This document shows positions 8,968-19,429 of a stretch of 64,000 nt of DNA, in pieces. How positions within the stretch are numbered: position 1 is the stretch's first letter; every line of letters starts with the position of its first letter. The notes under the pieces were generated by a model. The model saw nothing but the letters and a program-made list of their open reading frames with translations, was not told the DNA's origin and ran no database searches. The position numbers were made by a program, and so were the translations under genes. The DNA lies in NCBI RefSeq assembly GCF_028389875.1, contig NC_084702.1, forward strand, positions 70,715,582-70,779,581. Reading direction: 5' to 3'. Source of the stretch: Rhea pennata. Its lineage: Eukaryota > Chordata > Aves > Rheiformes > Rheidae.

Positions 8968-11900
8968 ATGGAAGAGAGGGTCACGTACGCTGATCTGCAC
9001 TTCCCCCCCACACCAGGTAATAGCATACTGGCGATCCCCTGGCCTGCTTGCCCCCGTAGCACCCACATTTCTCCTCACAACTTCCTCTTGCCTCCCTGCA
9101 GCTCTTTTTTCGCTGCAGGGCTGTTTTCCCCCAGCAGTACTCCCACCCTGCTCACTCTTTTCAAGTATCTGCCAAACAGCTCCTCTCCAGGTGCCTGGCA
9201 GAGTGCCTGCTCCAGGGGTGAGGGGCAGGAGGAGAGCAAGGGCAGGGGACACTCACTGCACACCAGATGCATGGCACAGGAACTCCTGCTCCCCCCATGC
9301 CAAGTACCATTTGCAAAGGGACAATTTCTAGCAGGGTTTTGGTGCTACAACTGAGCTCTCCCTCCAGCCCACACCAATGTCGCCGTTTTCCTGGCGGACA
9401 TTGTCTGGAGGAGACCAATGTCTGTATAGCTGCAGGCTCCCCAGATGCCCTCCTGAGACCTGCCCAGGGTGCACGGACCTTTCCTGGTGTGGGGGATCCC
9501 TGCTGCTCTCCTGCAGAGTCCTCAGGACCCAGGTTATCTCTCTCTGTCAGCTCCTCAGCGGATGAAGCAGCTGCCCTGGCGCTGTTTAGCCCTCAGCCTG
9601 GCTCTTCTTTGCCTGCTGCTCCTGCTGGCACAAATTGTCCTTGTTGGCTTGAGCTTCCACTGTGAGTATCTGCTTACATCCACTCACTGCCGGTGCCAGT
9701 CCAACCACTCATGTGATGGTTCACCCCAGGGCTCACCGCAGCTGGGGCTGAGGGCTCGGAGTCGACCTTGGCACCGTGCAGTCCACGTACACGTGTGCTG
9801 GGTGGGGACGGAGCTGCTGGGCTGCTGAGGGGACAGCTGCCCCAACTCTCCTCCAGGCACAAGCAGAGCCTGAACCTGCCCCTCTGGATGCTGTGTGCGG
9901 AGCTGGGCCTTCGTGTGCGGAGCTGAGGGTATTGCATGCTTCTGGGCTCAGGGACAAGCAGCAAAATGGATGAAGCGAGGAGCAGGTCCCAGGCCTGCCT
10001 GTCTGCAGTGCCTGCAGCATGGGAGAGGGAAAGGCAGGGAGGAGAGCGTGGGCTCGGGAAGGGCCCTGGGGCATCCTGCTCCATCACCTGGCAGTGAGAT
10101 GAAGACAGGACTGAGAGCCGCGAGGCTGAAACTGAGAGAAAGAAGCACTTTCTGTGAAAGTCTGTCATGTGATGGGCTCAGAAGCATGGTGAGAGTTACA
10201 AGCCCATCAGCAGGCTTGGCTGGCTTAAAGTGGGGGAAGCCTTCAGCTGCAGGCTGGCTATGGCTCTTGTGGGGTTCCTGGTCATGGGAGTGTGCACTGG
10301 GTGCTGCTGGGAGCAAAAGCCCAGAACCTGGGCCTGTGGGATGGCTGGCAGGGACAATCCTGTGCTCTTGGTCTGTAGTTTTAGGGCAACTGGCAGGCTG
10401 CACCCATGGTCCCTGGAGCACAGAGGAGACCCTCAGCTATGGGCAACAGACTCTGCAAGGTAGGAGAGCATAGTGGGCTTCTGGGCAAGGTTTGGAGAGG
10501 ATCTAGCAAGCATTTACAAGGCGCAGAATCTGGCCCTACTTCCTGTTGGAGGGATGTCTCTCTCCAGACCATGCCCCCACCCCAGGCTCTCTCCATCCTG
10601 CTTGGCCTCTGGCTCATGGTCTGGAGAGCTGCCCCAAGTGTTGCTGAACATACTGCATTGCCAGTAGCTGTTTGGGAGAGAGAACCCAAGGGTGGCTCAG
10701 CCTCGGCTTGACATGCCACCAGCACCCAGGCAAGCTGCAGGGTTATTGCTGCATCCATGAGCCGGATGGCATCGGACGCTCTGATAAAGGTGAAACCCTG
10801 GTTATATTCCCAGCACTTTGCAAATGTAGGAGATCCTTGTATCATTCCACTGAACCTGGAGTTCCTTTCCCTGACCCACCACCCCTGTGCCAGCCCCTTC
10901 ATGTAACCAACCCACATCCCTTGGGGCTCTCATTACAGTCCCATGGGGCTGGAGATGGTATATAGGACCTGAGCCTCGGGAGGAAGACAGAAGTGTAGGG
11001 GTCCTCTCCATGGGGCATTTGCAGGAGAGTGCTGGGTTGGTTGTACAACCCAGTGCCGTGGTTCCCTGGCTGCCTCTCTTGCACCCTGCTGCAGTAGCAC
11101 TGAGCATGGGCTGGGAGCTGGTGGGAGCCCCTGGCAGCTTCCCCGTCCTTGCTGCTCCTGGAGCTGTGGGCAGACTGCTTTTCTGGTGTGCAGGGCGATG
11201 CCAGTTCTGCCCGGCTGGCTGGCTCTGGGATGCAGGGCGGTGCTACTACTTCTCTTCTGCCAAAAAGACCTGGGAGCAGAGCAAAGAGGACTGCTGCTCC
11301 AGAGAGGCACAGCTGGTCACTATCCGAGCCAACGCGACCCTGGTGAGTGCACCCTACTGACACCCAGCCTGGCTTGTCTAATGCATCCATGGGCATCTCG
11401 CTGTGCTGGTGACCACCTCTACCAAATTGTGCACTCTATTTGGTTGTCCTCACCTTCTTGGGAAGGCAGGACAGCAAGGGCCAAGCAATGCCTTGGCCTG
11501 GCTTTACTGCAGCGGTGGTGTTCAACCTCTACCGCTCTGACCATGTGCCCAGAGCACAGCTAAGTCTTCAGCTGGAGAGCACCATGGTAATGCTCTGCCC
11601 ACCCAGTACTGCTGTCATTACTGATCATGTAGCTGGAAATGAGTCTGAAGGGTGGGGCAGGGTGTCCCTTGGATGTGCCAGCCTCGCGTTTCTCCTGGCC
11701 TGGCACAGGTGAACCTCACAGTAGCAGGTTCTGCCTTGCAGCCTGCCCCCAACCACACTCAATCATGAGAGGGAGCTGTGCCCAGCTCCATGCCGCTCCA
11801 GCCCTCCTGCCTAGCTGCTGCGTGTTCCTGTGTGTGGCACGACCGTCCCTCCTGGAGGGCACACGTGTTTGTTCCCATGTGTAGGCACGCAGTTGTGTGA

Positions 11901-13109
11901 GCTCCTGCTGGTGTGGGGGGTACATGGCTGTGTCTGTCCGTGGGAGCCTTTGGGCATGATGTGCATGTGCCTGTGCTGGCAGCAGCATGTTGGCCCTTTG
12001 GGGAGCTCACACTCATCTTCCCATGTGCCAGACATTCCTGGTGCGCATGTCCAATGTGGATGTGTTCCACGTGGGGCTGAGGCGTGACAACTCCCGGGCT
12101 GACTGGAAGTGGCTGGATGGCACTGCGTTGAAGGGGTGAGGCTTTCAGCTTGCCCCCCAGCCAGGGCTGCTGGGGGTCCCATCTCGTCCCTGGGCTCTGG
12201 GTGGTGACTAGGGGACAAGGAGTGTGTTGGCAGGCAGAGACGTGCTTCCTGGCTCGGCCACCTATCTCCTCCACTGGGGCATTTTAGGGGAGGGGAGATT
12301 GCAGAGGCCTGACTCCAGTGTTCATGCCTTGGGGACAAACACAGGCTGGATGAGGGGCTGGGGGATCCACCAAGAGCAGGCTTCCAGCATGAGGCCCTAC
12401 GGGCTCTCCTCTGCTGCTGAGCCCTGTTGGGAGGGGCCTGGGGTGCTGCATGCAGGATGGGTAGGGACAGGATCCCTTGAGCGGGGAATGGTGGCAGAGG
12501 GGCACTGCTCCACGGTGAGGGTTAGCTTTGCCCCCGCAGTGTCTCTGTGCAGTCTCCAGTTCCTTGGCAGAGGAGGAGCTGATCAAACTGCTCCATCCGA
12601 TCTTGCCACATCCCGTCTTGCCCCATCCCATCTTACCCCCAGCTCTCTGGCCCCCATTCCATCTCACTCCATCCCATTTCTCCTCCACCCCTCTTGCCCT
12701 GACTCCTCTTGCCCCATCCCATCTCGTCCCATCCCCTCTTGCTCCCAACCCCTCTCACACCATCCTGTCTTGCCCAAACCTGTCTCATCCCAATCCCTCA
12801 CCGTATCCCATCTTGCCCCCATCCTGTCTCACCCCATCCTGTCTTGCTGCACCCCATCTTGCCCCATCCCGTTTCAACCCATCCCATCTCACCCCACTCT
12901 CTCCATGCAGGCTCTTCCCAATACAGCGTTTCACCAGCTCTTTCCTGGCCTGTGGGAGGGTGTCTGGCTCAGGTCTGTCTGGCGGCATGTGTGGGGAAGC
13001 CCACAGCTGGATCTGTGAGAAGAGTGCTGCCACCCTGCAGTGGGTCCACTCCACACCCCCGGCCTTCCTCTGGGGGAACACCACTTACACCTGTGCGAGG
13101 CCCTGGTGA
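8968..13109 (+). CDS. ITIM-bearing type II C-type lectin-like receptor (KLR/CLEC2-like)
   Basis: Exons: 8968-9016 (cytosolic), 9551-9661 (membrane span), 11194-11342, 12032-12135 and 12911-13109 (lectin domain). The first 16 residues are MEERVTYADLHFPPTP, with the ITIM VTYADL. The span is LALLCLLLLLAQIVLVGL. The lectin domain runs from CQFCPAGWLW through CYYFSSAKKTWEQSKEDC, FHVGLRR, DWKWLDGTAL and WICEK. The junction phases match (1, 1, 0, 2) and the sum is 612 bases, or 203 residues without a stalk. An 81-base phase 1-1 open exon at 10379-10459, and perhaps one of 60 bases at 10730-10789, could supply a stalk. The first lectin exon is 149 bases, as in the CD72 genes alongside. The protein continues about 28 residues past WICEK, ending CARPW, with a glycosylation site NTT. 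The role is probably SHP-1/SHP-2-dependent inhibition in leukocytes. In-frame ATGs at 8935 and 8941 are alternatives. The orthologue is uncertain. Confidence 0.8.
12587..12905. repeat. Pyrimidine-rich degenerate minisatellite in a receptor intron
   Basis: The plus strand is built of imperfect 10- to 25-base units of the type CCATCCCATCTTGCCC over about 320 bases, almost purine-free. It ends directly at the acceptor of the last lectin exon (12911), so it doubles as an exceptionally long polypyrimidine tract. Unit length varies, so this is not a CRISPR-like array. Confidence 0.85.
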
Positions 13110-13288
13110 CCTGGGCCCAGGTCCTGCAGGAACCTCCAGCCTGGCCACCCTGGCGGCACAGGAACACCGCTGCTGTCACAGCCCCTGCAGCCCTGCCTGA
13201 CCTGACCTCCTGTGTGCTGGTATCCCACATCGCAGTCTCCTAATGCAGAGCTTTTCATCCCCCGCAGCCCAGATCTGTGCACTGTGGC

Positions 13289-13294
13289 AATAAA
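13289..13294 (+). terminator. Poly(A) signal of the lectin-like receptor gene
   Basis: AATAAA lies 180 bases after the receptor's stop codon at 13107-13109, in ordinary 3' UTR sequence, and is followed by TG- and GT-rich DNA (catgtggatgctg) suitable as a downstream element. Confidence 0.8.
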
Positions 13295-15197
13295 CTCTGG
13301 CATGTGGATGCTGTAGCTATCTTTGGGGGAGGGCGCCGGGGGGAGGCTGTGCCCTCACCACAGAGCTGTGGCACCCATGGCTTTGCCAGCCTGGTTGAAA
13401 ACTGTGATACGGGAAGTGGTGAGATGCCGGAATTGGCCCAAAGGTCCCTGTGGTGTGGGGGAAGTGTGGAACAGCTTCTGTGGGGCTTGGGCAGGTCTCC
13501 CCAAGGTTCTGGGCTTCCTGACTGTACCAGCTGCCAGGGGTTTATATGTCCCCAGGAAAGGCAGCTGAGAAATGGCTCTCTGCAGGTCCTTTGCCAGCCT
13601 GGTCCTGGCAGAGGGCTTGGGCTGCACAGCAGCTTTTGTCCTGATGCCTGTATGGTCTGTGGAGGTCACAGCGAATGCACTCCGCTTCAAGACTAGGTGG
13701 TGTGTGAGAGCCTAAAAGCCCTGCTTGGTGCTGGGTGCTATCATTAGTGCGACACTGGCCACACGGGTCATACCAGCAGCACGCAGTTCTTGTAGGGCCA
13801 CCTCCCTGGTGCCCCTCCTGCTGTACATGGCGGATCACAGCCTGGCTCTTGCCCAGGTGGGCAGTAGGACAGGGATGGTGAAGAGCAAAGGAAGCCCGGC
13901 ACCTGTAGCAAACAGGAGCGTGGGTGGAGGGAGAGCACAGGGCCCAGGCCAGTTGGGGACAGCTGCCTTTCCTGCAAAGCCACCCCAGATGCTGCCTGTG
14001 CCTTGCATTCCTGCTCCTGTGTGCTCCAGCGAACAGTGCCAAGTCATCCTCTCTTCAGTTGCCTCTGGCCCCATAGATCAAACTCTGCACTGCCTTTCAC
14101 CAGACCTGCTGCTTGGTCCCTCTGTGGATGTCCCCTTCATATCACACAAGCCGTGATGAGCCAGAGGTCTTTCTGCTCTGCCACCTCCACGAATGGCTTT
14201 TGTGCGGTGGCCTTGTGGCCAAGGATCCTTTCCAATGTTCATTAACTTACTTATTGGGGACCATAAAAAAGCACAGAATCAAGGTGCTTTTAACATGACC
14301 ACAAGCAATGCCTATTTATTGCTCACTCGTAGGTTACTCTCAGTCTAATCCCCGATAGCTAGGCACTAAATGCTCTACTACATATTACTGTGTGCGCTTA
14401 GGGTTTGCAGCCAAGTTGCTGTCTTAGGAAATTTGATCCTTGATGCCCTGTCTGTTGCAGAGGAATCATGGTGCAGGCATCCCCCTCACACCCGATAGCG
14501 GTCCCATGGTCAGGACCCGGAGCAGGGCCTACCCTCCCACAAGCTGCTGTTGATCTTCTATACTTTCTTCCCTGCTCTTCCCCAGTAGCTTAAACCAATC
14601 ATGAGCCTAAGGGTCTTTCACTCGATTGTGCCTCATCATTTCCTTGCCGTTTTCCTGTTTCTCACTTATCACTGTTGTCACAAGATTCTACCAGCACTGA
14701 GGGTTTCTGCAGCGACATTTTATCCCTTATTACTGTTGCCACATCACTCTGCAGTGAGGGGCTGTAGACACTCCAGGAGACTGCCAGCAATCTCCTGCAG
14801 TGATAGGGCCTGTGCTGTCACTGAGGCCTGCTCTTGCCTGCAGGCTCGTGACACTGCACAGCCAGGATCTGCTGTGGCCAGTGAGCACTGGGGCCTCAGG
14901 GACTGGGAGAGGAGATGACCATCCATCTTCACTGCACTGCAGGGCTGGGACCCTATTGGGAGCAGAGCATGGTGCCCAGGATGGAGATGAGTTAGCTCCC
15001 CCTACAGTAACAGCTGGCCAAAAGTAATCTATATTTTGCAGGTAACATGAGCACTTCTGCTTTCCGACAAAGCAAGAAGCTGTTCCACCCCAATTGTCAT
15101 AGCCACAGTACTGGTACTGTCACCGGAAATCATCACAGCAGAGAAGCAGAAAGTCCCCAGTCTGGAGCTGCTCAGGACAAAGCCAGCTCCCGTCCAC
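13295..15197. other. Intergenic DNA between the lectin-like receptor and the first CD72-like gene
   Basis: No coding exon is recognised. The part from about 14220 to 14760 is richer in A and T than its surroundings. Read on the minus strand it has a canonical AATAAA (complement of 14311-14316) in a context that could be a decayed LTR or other retroposon, but I see no clear ends and name no family. The last 100 bases (15100-15197) include an ETS-type CCGGAAAT at 15123-15130 and should contain the promoter of the first CD72-like gene. They do not resemble the promoters of the other two CD72-like genes. Confidence 0.4.
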
Positions 15198-17890
15198 ATG
15201 GCCCAGAGCGTGGTTTACGCTGACCTGAGGTTTGCCAAGGTGCCCGCGGGATGCAGCTCACCCTGCCAGACACTGGAGACCGGTGAGAGACCCCCCCGCC
15301 CCCCCAGGAGCCCCGGAGCTGCCCCCCAGGCCCGAGCCTTGCAGACTCACCCACTCTGCCCCACCTGCCCACAGCCCTGTGCGAGGACGAGGCGGAGAGC
15401 CCCTACGAGAACGTGCAGCCGGAGCAGGCGCCCACCGCGCAGGACGGGCGGCCGGCCCAGCCCAGCCCGGGTGAGCCCGGGGAGACGCGGCGGGGGGCCA
15501 GGGGGCGGCGGGGCAGCCCCAAGCTCCTGCTCCCGCCCCGCACGGCCGGAGGGCAGGGGACGGGGGCTGGCGGTGCGGAGGCCCGTGGGGACCGCGCTCG
15601 GCCGCGGCAGCACGCGGAGCCGGGCCCCACCGCGCCGGGTCGCGCTTCGGGGCAGCGGCGCGGTCGGGCTGCCCCAGCGGGGCCGGCGGGACGGCAGGGC
15701 ACGGGAGCGGCCGCCGGCGCCCGGCCGCCGCGGCAGCGCGTGCCTCCGGCCCCACATCCCTGGGGAGCCGGGGCGGCGCGTGGGCCCCCACGGGTGCCGG
15801 CGGCTGCGGGCAGCAGGGCCGGGGGCTGCGCGGCGGCTGCAGGCTGGCGGCGCCGGCGCGGGCTGATGCGGCGGCGGGTCGTGTGTTGCAGGGCGCTGGC
15901 GCCGGCTGCGCTCGGTGCCCGCGGGGCTGCTGGCCGCCTGCCTGCTGCTGCTGGCCACCGCCCTGGCCCTGGGGCTGTGCTGTGAGTAGGGGCTGCCGCG
16001 GGCGGGCGGGCGCCGCGGGCAGGGGGCGCGGGGGGCCGGCGGCGGGCGGGCGCCGGGGGGAGGAGGGCTGCGGGCTGCGGGCTGCGGGCCGCGGGCCGGG
16101 CAGGGAGCGCCGCGGGGCCGCCCCAGCGCGGGGCTGCGCCCGGGGCCCCCCCGCCCCGCGCCCCGGCCCACGGCTGCCCCCGCCCGCGCCCAGACTGGCA
16201 GGCCGCCCGCGGGCTGCAGGACGCCTCCCGCGCGCACGCGGCCGAGCGCGGCCGCCTCGCGCAGCAGGCGAGCGAGCGGGAGCAGAGCCTGGAGCAGGCG
16301 CAGCGGGAGCTGGCGGGCGCCCGAGCGGAGCTGCAGCGCGCCTGGCTGGAGGGCAACGGCAGCCGGCGGGAGCTGGGGCAGCGCGACGCCGAGCTGCAGC
16401 GCCTCGCGGAGGCCCTGAGGTCCGCGGAGAAGGAGCTGCGGGACGCGCAGGGGCGGCTCGAGGCCAGCGAGCGCGCCGCGAGCAGCCTGCGCGCCTGCGT
16501 GAGCACAGGTGGGGCCGCGGCCGGGCGGCGCGGGGGGCGACGCCGTCCGCGGCGGTGCCGGGGACGCTCCCGGGCCGGGAGCGGCCCTGAGCGCTGCCCC
16601 TGCGCCCAGGTTGCTGCCCCTCGGGCTGGGTGCTGTACAGCGGCAAGTGCCTCTTCATCTCGGCGGAGAAGAAGACCTGGTGGGACAGCAGGAGCGACTG
16701 CCAAAGTAAAACCTCCGTGCTCCTGGTGCAAGGCCCCTGGCCGTCGTGGACGCTGCCGGTAGGAGGGAGCGAGCGTGGCTGCGGCCTGCCGCCACGAGCC
16801 CCGGCTCCCCGGCCCGGCCCGGCCCGGCCCGGCCGGCGGCTGCTGCTGCCGGGCCCCCGGGCTGGTGCTGGGCGCTGGGGCGGGCACTCAGCAGCTTCTC
16901 TCCCCGCAGGCTTTTGTGGCAGCGCCGGGTGCCCAGTACTGGGTCGGTGCGATATATCCAAAGTGGAAAGGGCCATTTGTTTGGATGGATGAGAACGCCT
17001 ACGAAACGTAGGTATCGCAGTCCTGGCTGCCTGGATCTCCCCTAGAGCTCTTCCACCTTCCTCAGTCGTTGGGGAGAGGTGCCAGTCTCTGCTCCTGCTA
17101 ATGATGGCAGTGCTTGGGCATGGGCAATGCTCTGGACTTTCCGCCCAGGCTGCGGTGGCCAGAGCAGCGGGACGGGGAGCAGTGTGGGAGCATGGGGTGC
17201 TGTCCCTGTACCTCTGACATTCCTCTTCCCTTCTAGATCACACTATTACTTTAGCTGTGGAAAAGCACAGTCTGGGGAAATACGGAGTTCCTTCTGCATG
17301 GATAAACACCCGTGGATCTGCGAGCAGGCCCCAGAGCCGAGCAGTGCATCCGACAAGCTGGTTCCTCTCCTCACCAAGGGGTGATTGCGACTCCCTTGCC
17401 CTAGCCCAGGACCTGGGGACAGGATCTTTGGCGGCACTGAGGAGACACCCTCACCTGTGTTGCGATGCAGGCACACACATTGCATCTTGCCTCAACCATG
17501 TTGCAAAGCTCTGAGGAGAGGGTTTGGGAAAGAGTCTACATTTTAAAGCAAGACTTTTGGAAAGCAATTGGTATTTCCCTCTCTCACACTCATGCCTGCA
17601 CTTACACCCCTAACACCTGCCCTCCAGCTCCCAGATGTGTGCCCATATGCCCTGGACAGCACAGCTCACAGCACCCTGGGGCAGGGGACACCACTACCAA
17701 GCCCTGCTCACAACTGCTGCGTTTGTCTGAGGCTGTCGACTGAGTGCTCCTTGTGATGTGCCTTTTCCACCTTTTCAGAGCTGTAGATGTTTGTGTCCCC
17801 ATTTGTGTCCCCAACCTGTCCTGCTCTGGGAGTGCTCTGGACTGCCAGGGTGCCCATGGCCTCCTGTGTTGCCCTTTCTCCTCCCACCAT
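15190..17890 (+). repeat. Left arm of a large inverted duplication
   Basis: This arm carries the first CD72-like gene and about 500 bases of its 3' flank. It matches the reverse complement of 19430-22790, introns included. Identity is almost complete over exons 1-5 and their introns and high over the end of exon 7 and the 3' flank. It is low in the block 16949-17305. The arm is shorter than its partner because introns 5 and 6 are shorter (151 against 307 bases, and 229 against 685). The similarity starts at or just before the start codon and does not take in the partner's promoter. Confidence 0.9.
15198..17384 (+). CDS. CD72: CD72-like inhibitory C-type lectin receptor, copy A
   Basis: Seven exons: 15198-15282, 15375-15470, 15892-15981, 16194-16508, 16610-16758, 16910-17007 and 17237-17384. 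Together they give 981 bases and 326 residues (human CD72 has 359), with junction phases 1, 1, 1, 1, 0 and 2. Exon 1 has the ITIM VVYADL (Y7) after MAQS, as in mammalian MAEAITYADL. Exon 2 has the second motif SPYENVQ, which fits both an ITIM and a Grb2-binding YxN. Exon 3 is the membrane span (GLLAACLLLLATALALGL). Exon 4 is a 105-residue coiled-coil stalk. Exons 5-7 form the lectin-like domain: CCPSGWVLYSGKC, KKTWWDSRSDC, QYWVG, FVWMD and HPWICE. In mammals CD72 is a B-cell co-receptor that recruits SHP-1 through the first motif. It is tail-to-tail with copy B. I see no poly(A) hexamer close downstream. Confidence 0.93.
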
Positions 17891-17959
17891 TAACTCCCTA
17901 TGGCCACTGCTTGGCCCTTGCTTGAGCCCTTTTCTTGACTGGTGACATGTTACTGGTGA

Positions 17960-18340
17960 CATTTTGTCACTAGTGTCGACCTTCTGGTGTCAACCCCAGG
18001 GCCGATACTCCTTAAAGCCTTCATTGGTGCCCTGGATGCAGGATGGGGAAGGCCCTCAGCAAGCTGACAGGTCACATCAAGGGAGTGGTGGGTACGCTGG
18101 AGGGCAGAGCTGACATTCAGCAGTGCCTGGAGAAATGAGGTGGCAAGAACTTGATGATGTTCAACCAAGGGAAAGACTTAGTCCGTCAGCTGGGAATGAG
18201 ATACCCCAGGGCAGGCTGGGGCTGATGGTCAGGTATGGAAGCAGCTGTGCTGCAAAGGACCTGGGGACAAGAGGCTGGATAGGACCTGGCAGTATATCCT
18301 TGTGGTGACAGTGGCATCACAGACTGTGCTGGCCGGGACG
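17960..18340 (+). mobile_element. CR1 LINE fragment (late reverse-transcriptase region)
   Basis: The plus strand has decayed landmarks of CR1 ORF2 near its 3' end: cttcattggtgccctggatg, then gacctggagaaatg-like and atgttcaaccaaggg-like stretches, and gcaaaggacctgggga. It is old and strongly diverged. It lies just outside the left arm of the inverted duplication, in the spacer between the two CD72-like genes. Confidence 0.75.
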
Positions 18341-18454
18341 TAGGTAGTAGGACCAGGGATGGGACTGAGCCCTTCCACTGGTGCTGGGGAGACCACGTCT
18401 GGGCTCCCTTGGGAAAGGTAGACTCACACAGGCAGGAGCGAGTTATGGATTTGC

Positions 18455-18640
18455 AGGATACCTGAGACTGGAGGGGGACCCTGGAGGTCATCTATTCCAG
18501 CCTCCCAGCCTTGCAGTGCCACGGTCCTGCCCCGCCAGCATCCTTCTACACTGCCTCTCCTCTCCCAGAAACTGTGGGTGTTCAGCTTTGCTAGGTGGTC
18601 CCTACCTTGGCATCCCTTTCTGAGAAGTGCCTTTCTCTGG
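18455..18640 (-). mobile_element. CR1 LINE 3'-end remnant
   Basis: The plus strand reads gaccctggaggtcatctatt followed by ccagcctcccagc, the reverse complement of a CR1 3' UTR. The terminal octamer repeats are not recognisable. It is a second, oppositely oriented CR1 piece in the spacer. Confidence 0.55.
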
Positions 18641-18728
18641 AAACACTGTGGGAAACAGGGAGGATCAGGGCTGGCCCTGGACTCCCCCACCCCACTGGGA
18701 CGGGCCTGGCATGGGCTACCCCATCTTT

Positions 18729-18888
18729 CCCATGGTCTCAGCATTCTCCATCGTACCACTTCTGCCTATGGTATCAGGGCTCTGCACTGCACCCTCATTT
18801 TCCCCCATGGTCTCAGGGCTCTGCATTGCTCCTCCCCTTCCCCTGTGGTCTCAGGGCTCCCACTGCACCTCCTATTCACCCCCTGCTC
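18729..18888. repeat. About 40-bp minisatellite, four degenerate units
   Basis: Four units centred on (c/t)atggt(c/a)tcagggctctgca and its variants occur between 18732 and 18888, each followed by a pyrimidine-rich stretch. The array lies in the spacer between the two arms of the CD72 inverted duplication. From 18889 to 19430 I see no gene or further repeat that I can name. Confidence 0.7.
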
Positions 18889-19429
18889 TTGGGACCCCCA
18901 GCACTCCCCTACCTGACCAGAAGTAGAGGGCTGCTGCTCCCCTTTCTTCTGCTCCAGCCCTGCTTCCATTCGCCATCACCCTTGGCACACACATCACCAC
19001 CATCCTTGCATCTCAAAAGCCACCTGCTCCATCCATGTGTTTATGGCCAGGCCTTGGGCACCTCTCCAGTTGCCACGTAGCTCCAGCCTACATCGCTGAA
19101 CTGGGAGCTGCCTTTGGGCCACGGCTAGGGCCAGACCCCACTGGCTCTGCTCTGTAACCAGCTCAGCCCTGCTGGGCCATGCACTCGGATGTAGGCAGCT
19201 GTCCTTGGGCCACAGCAGGGATAGCGATGCTGTGAGGGGCCCAGCCAAGGGTGTCAGGCAGAACTCCCCAAGGTGGGGAAGTGGGGAGCTAAGAATGGTG
19301 GTGGAGATGGCACAAAGGAAAGCACCGCCACATGTTTATGGCACCACTGCCTGCACTTTCTCTGGGTACACTGAGTAGGAAAGCAAGGTCCAGCCTTTAC
19401 CAAGGGACAGGCTGAGGACATGGGCAGAC

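Noticed and set aside
12587-12905. CRISPR-like array
   Set aside because: The units are degenerate, of variable length and without distinct spacers, and this is a vertebrate genome.
12224-13109. Frames reading through the pyrimidine-rich array into the last lectin exon
   Set aside because: The array translates to repetitive Pro/Ser/His sequence and ends at a good splice acceptor. The exon starts at 12911 in the right phase.
14220-14760. LTR called from a minus-strand AATAAA in an AT-richer block
   Set aside because: No defined ends, no target-site duplication and no recognisable family, so I left it as an unnamed intergenic block.
15258-16976. 572-codon frame antisense to CD72-like copy A, with a 553-codon counterpart antisense to copy B (20913-22574)
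   Set aside because: They cover exons and introns of the sense genes alike and are matched only because the two arms are nearly identical. No family features are seen in the translation.
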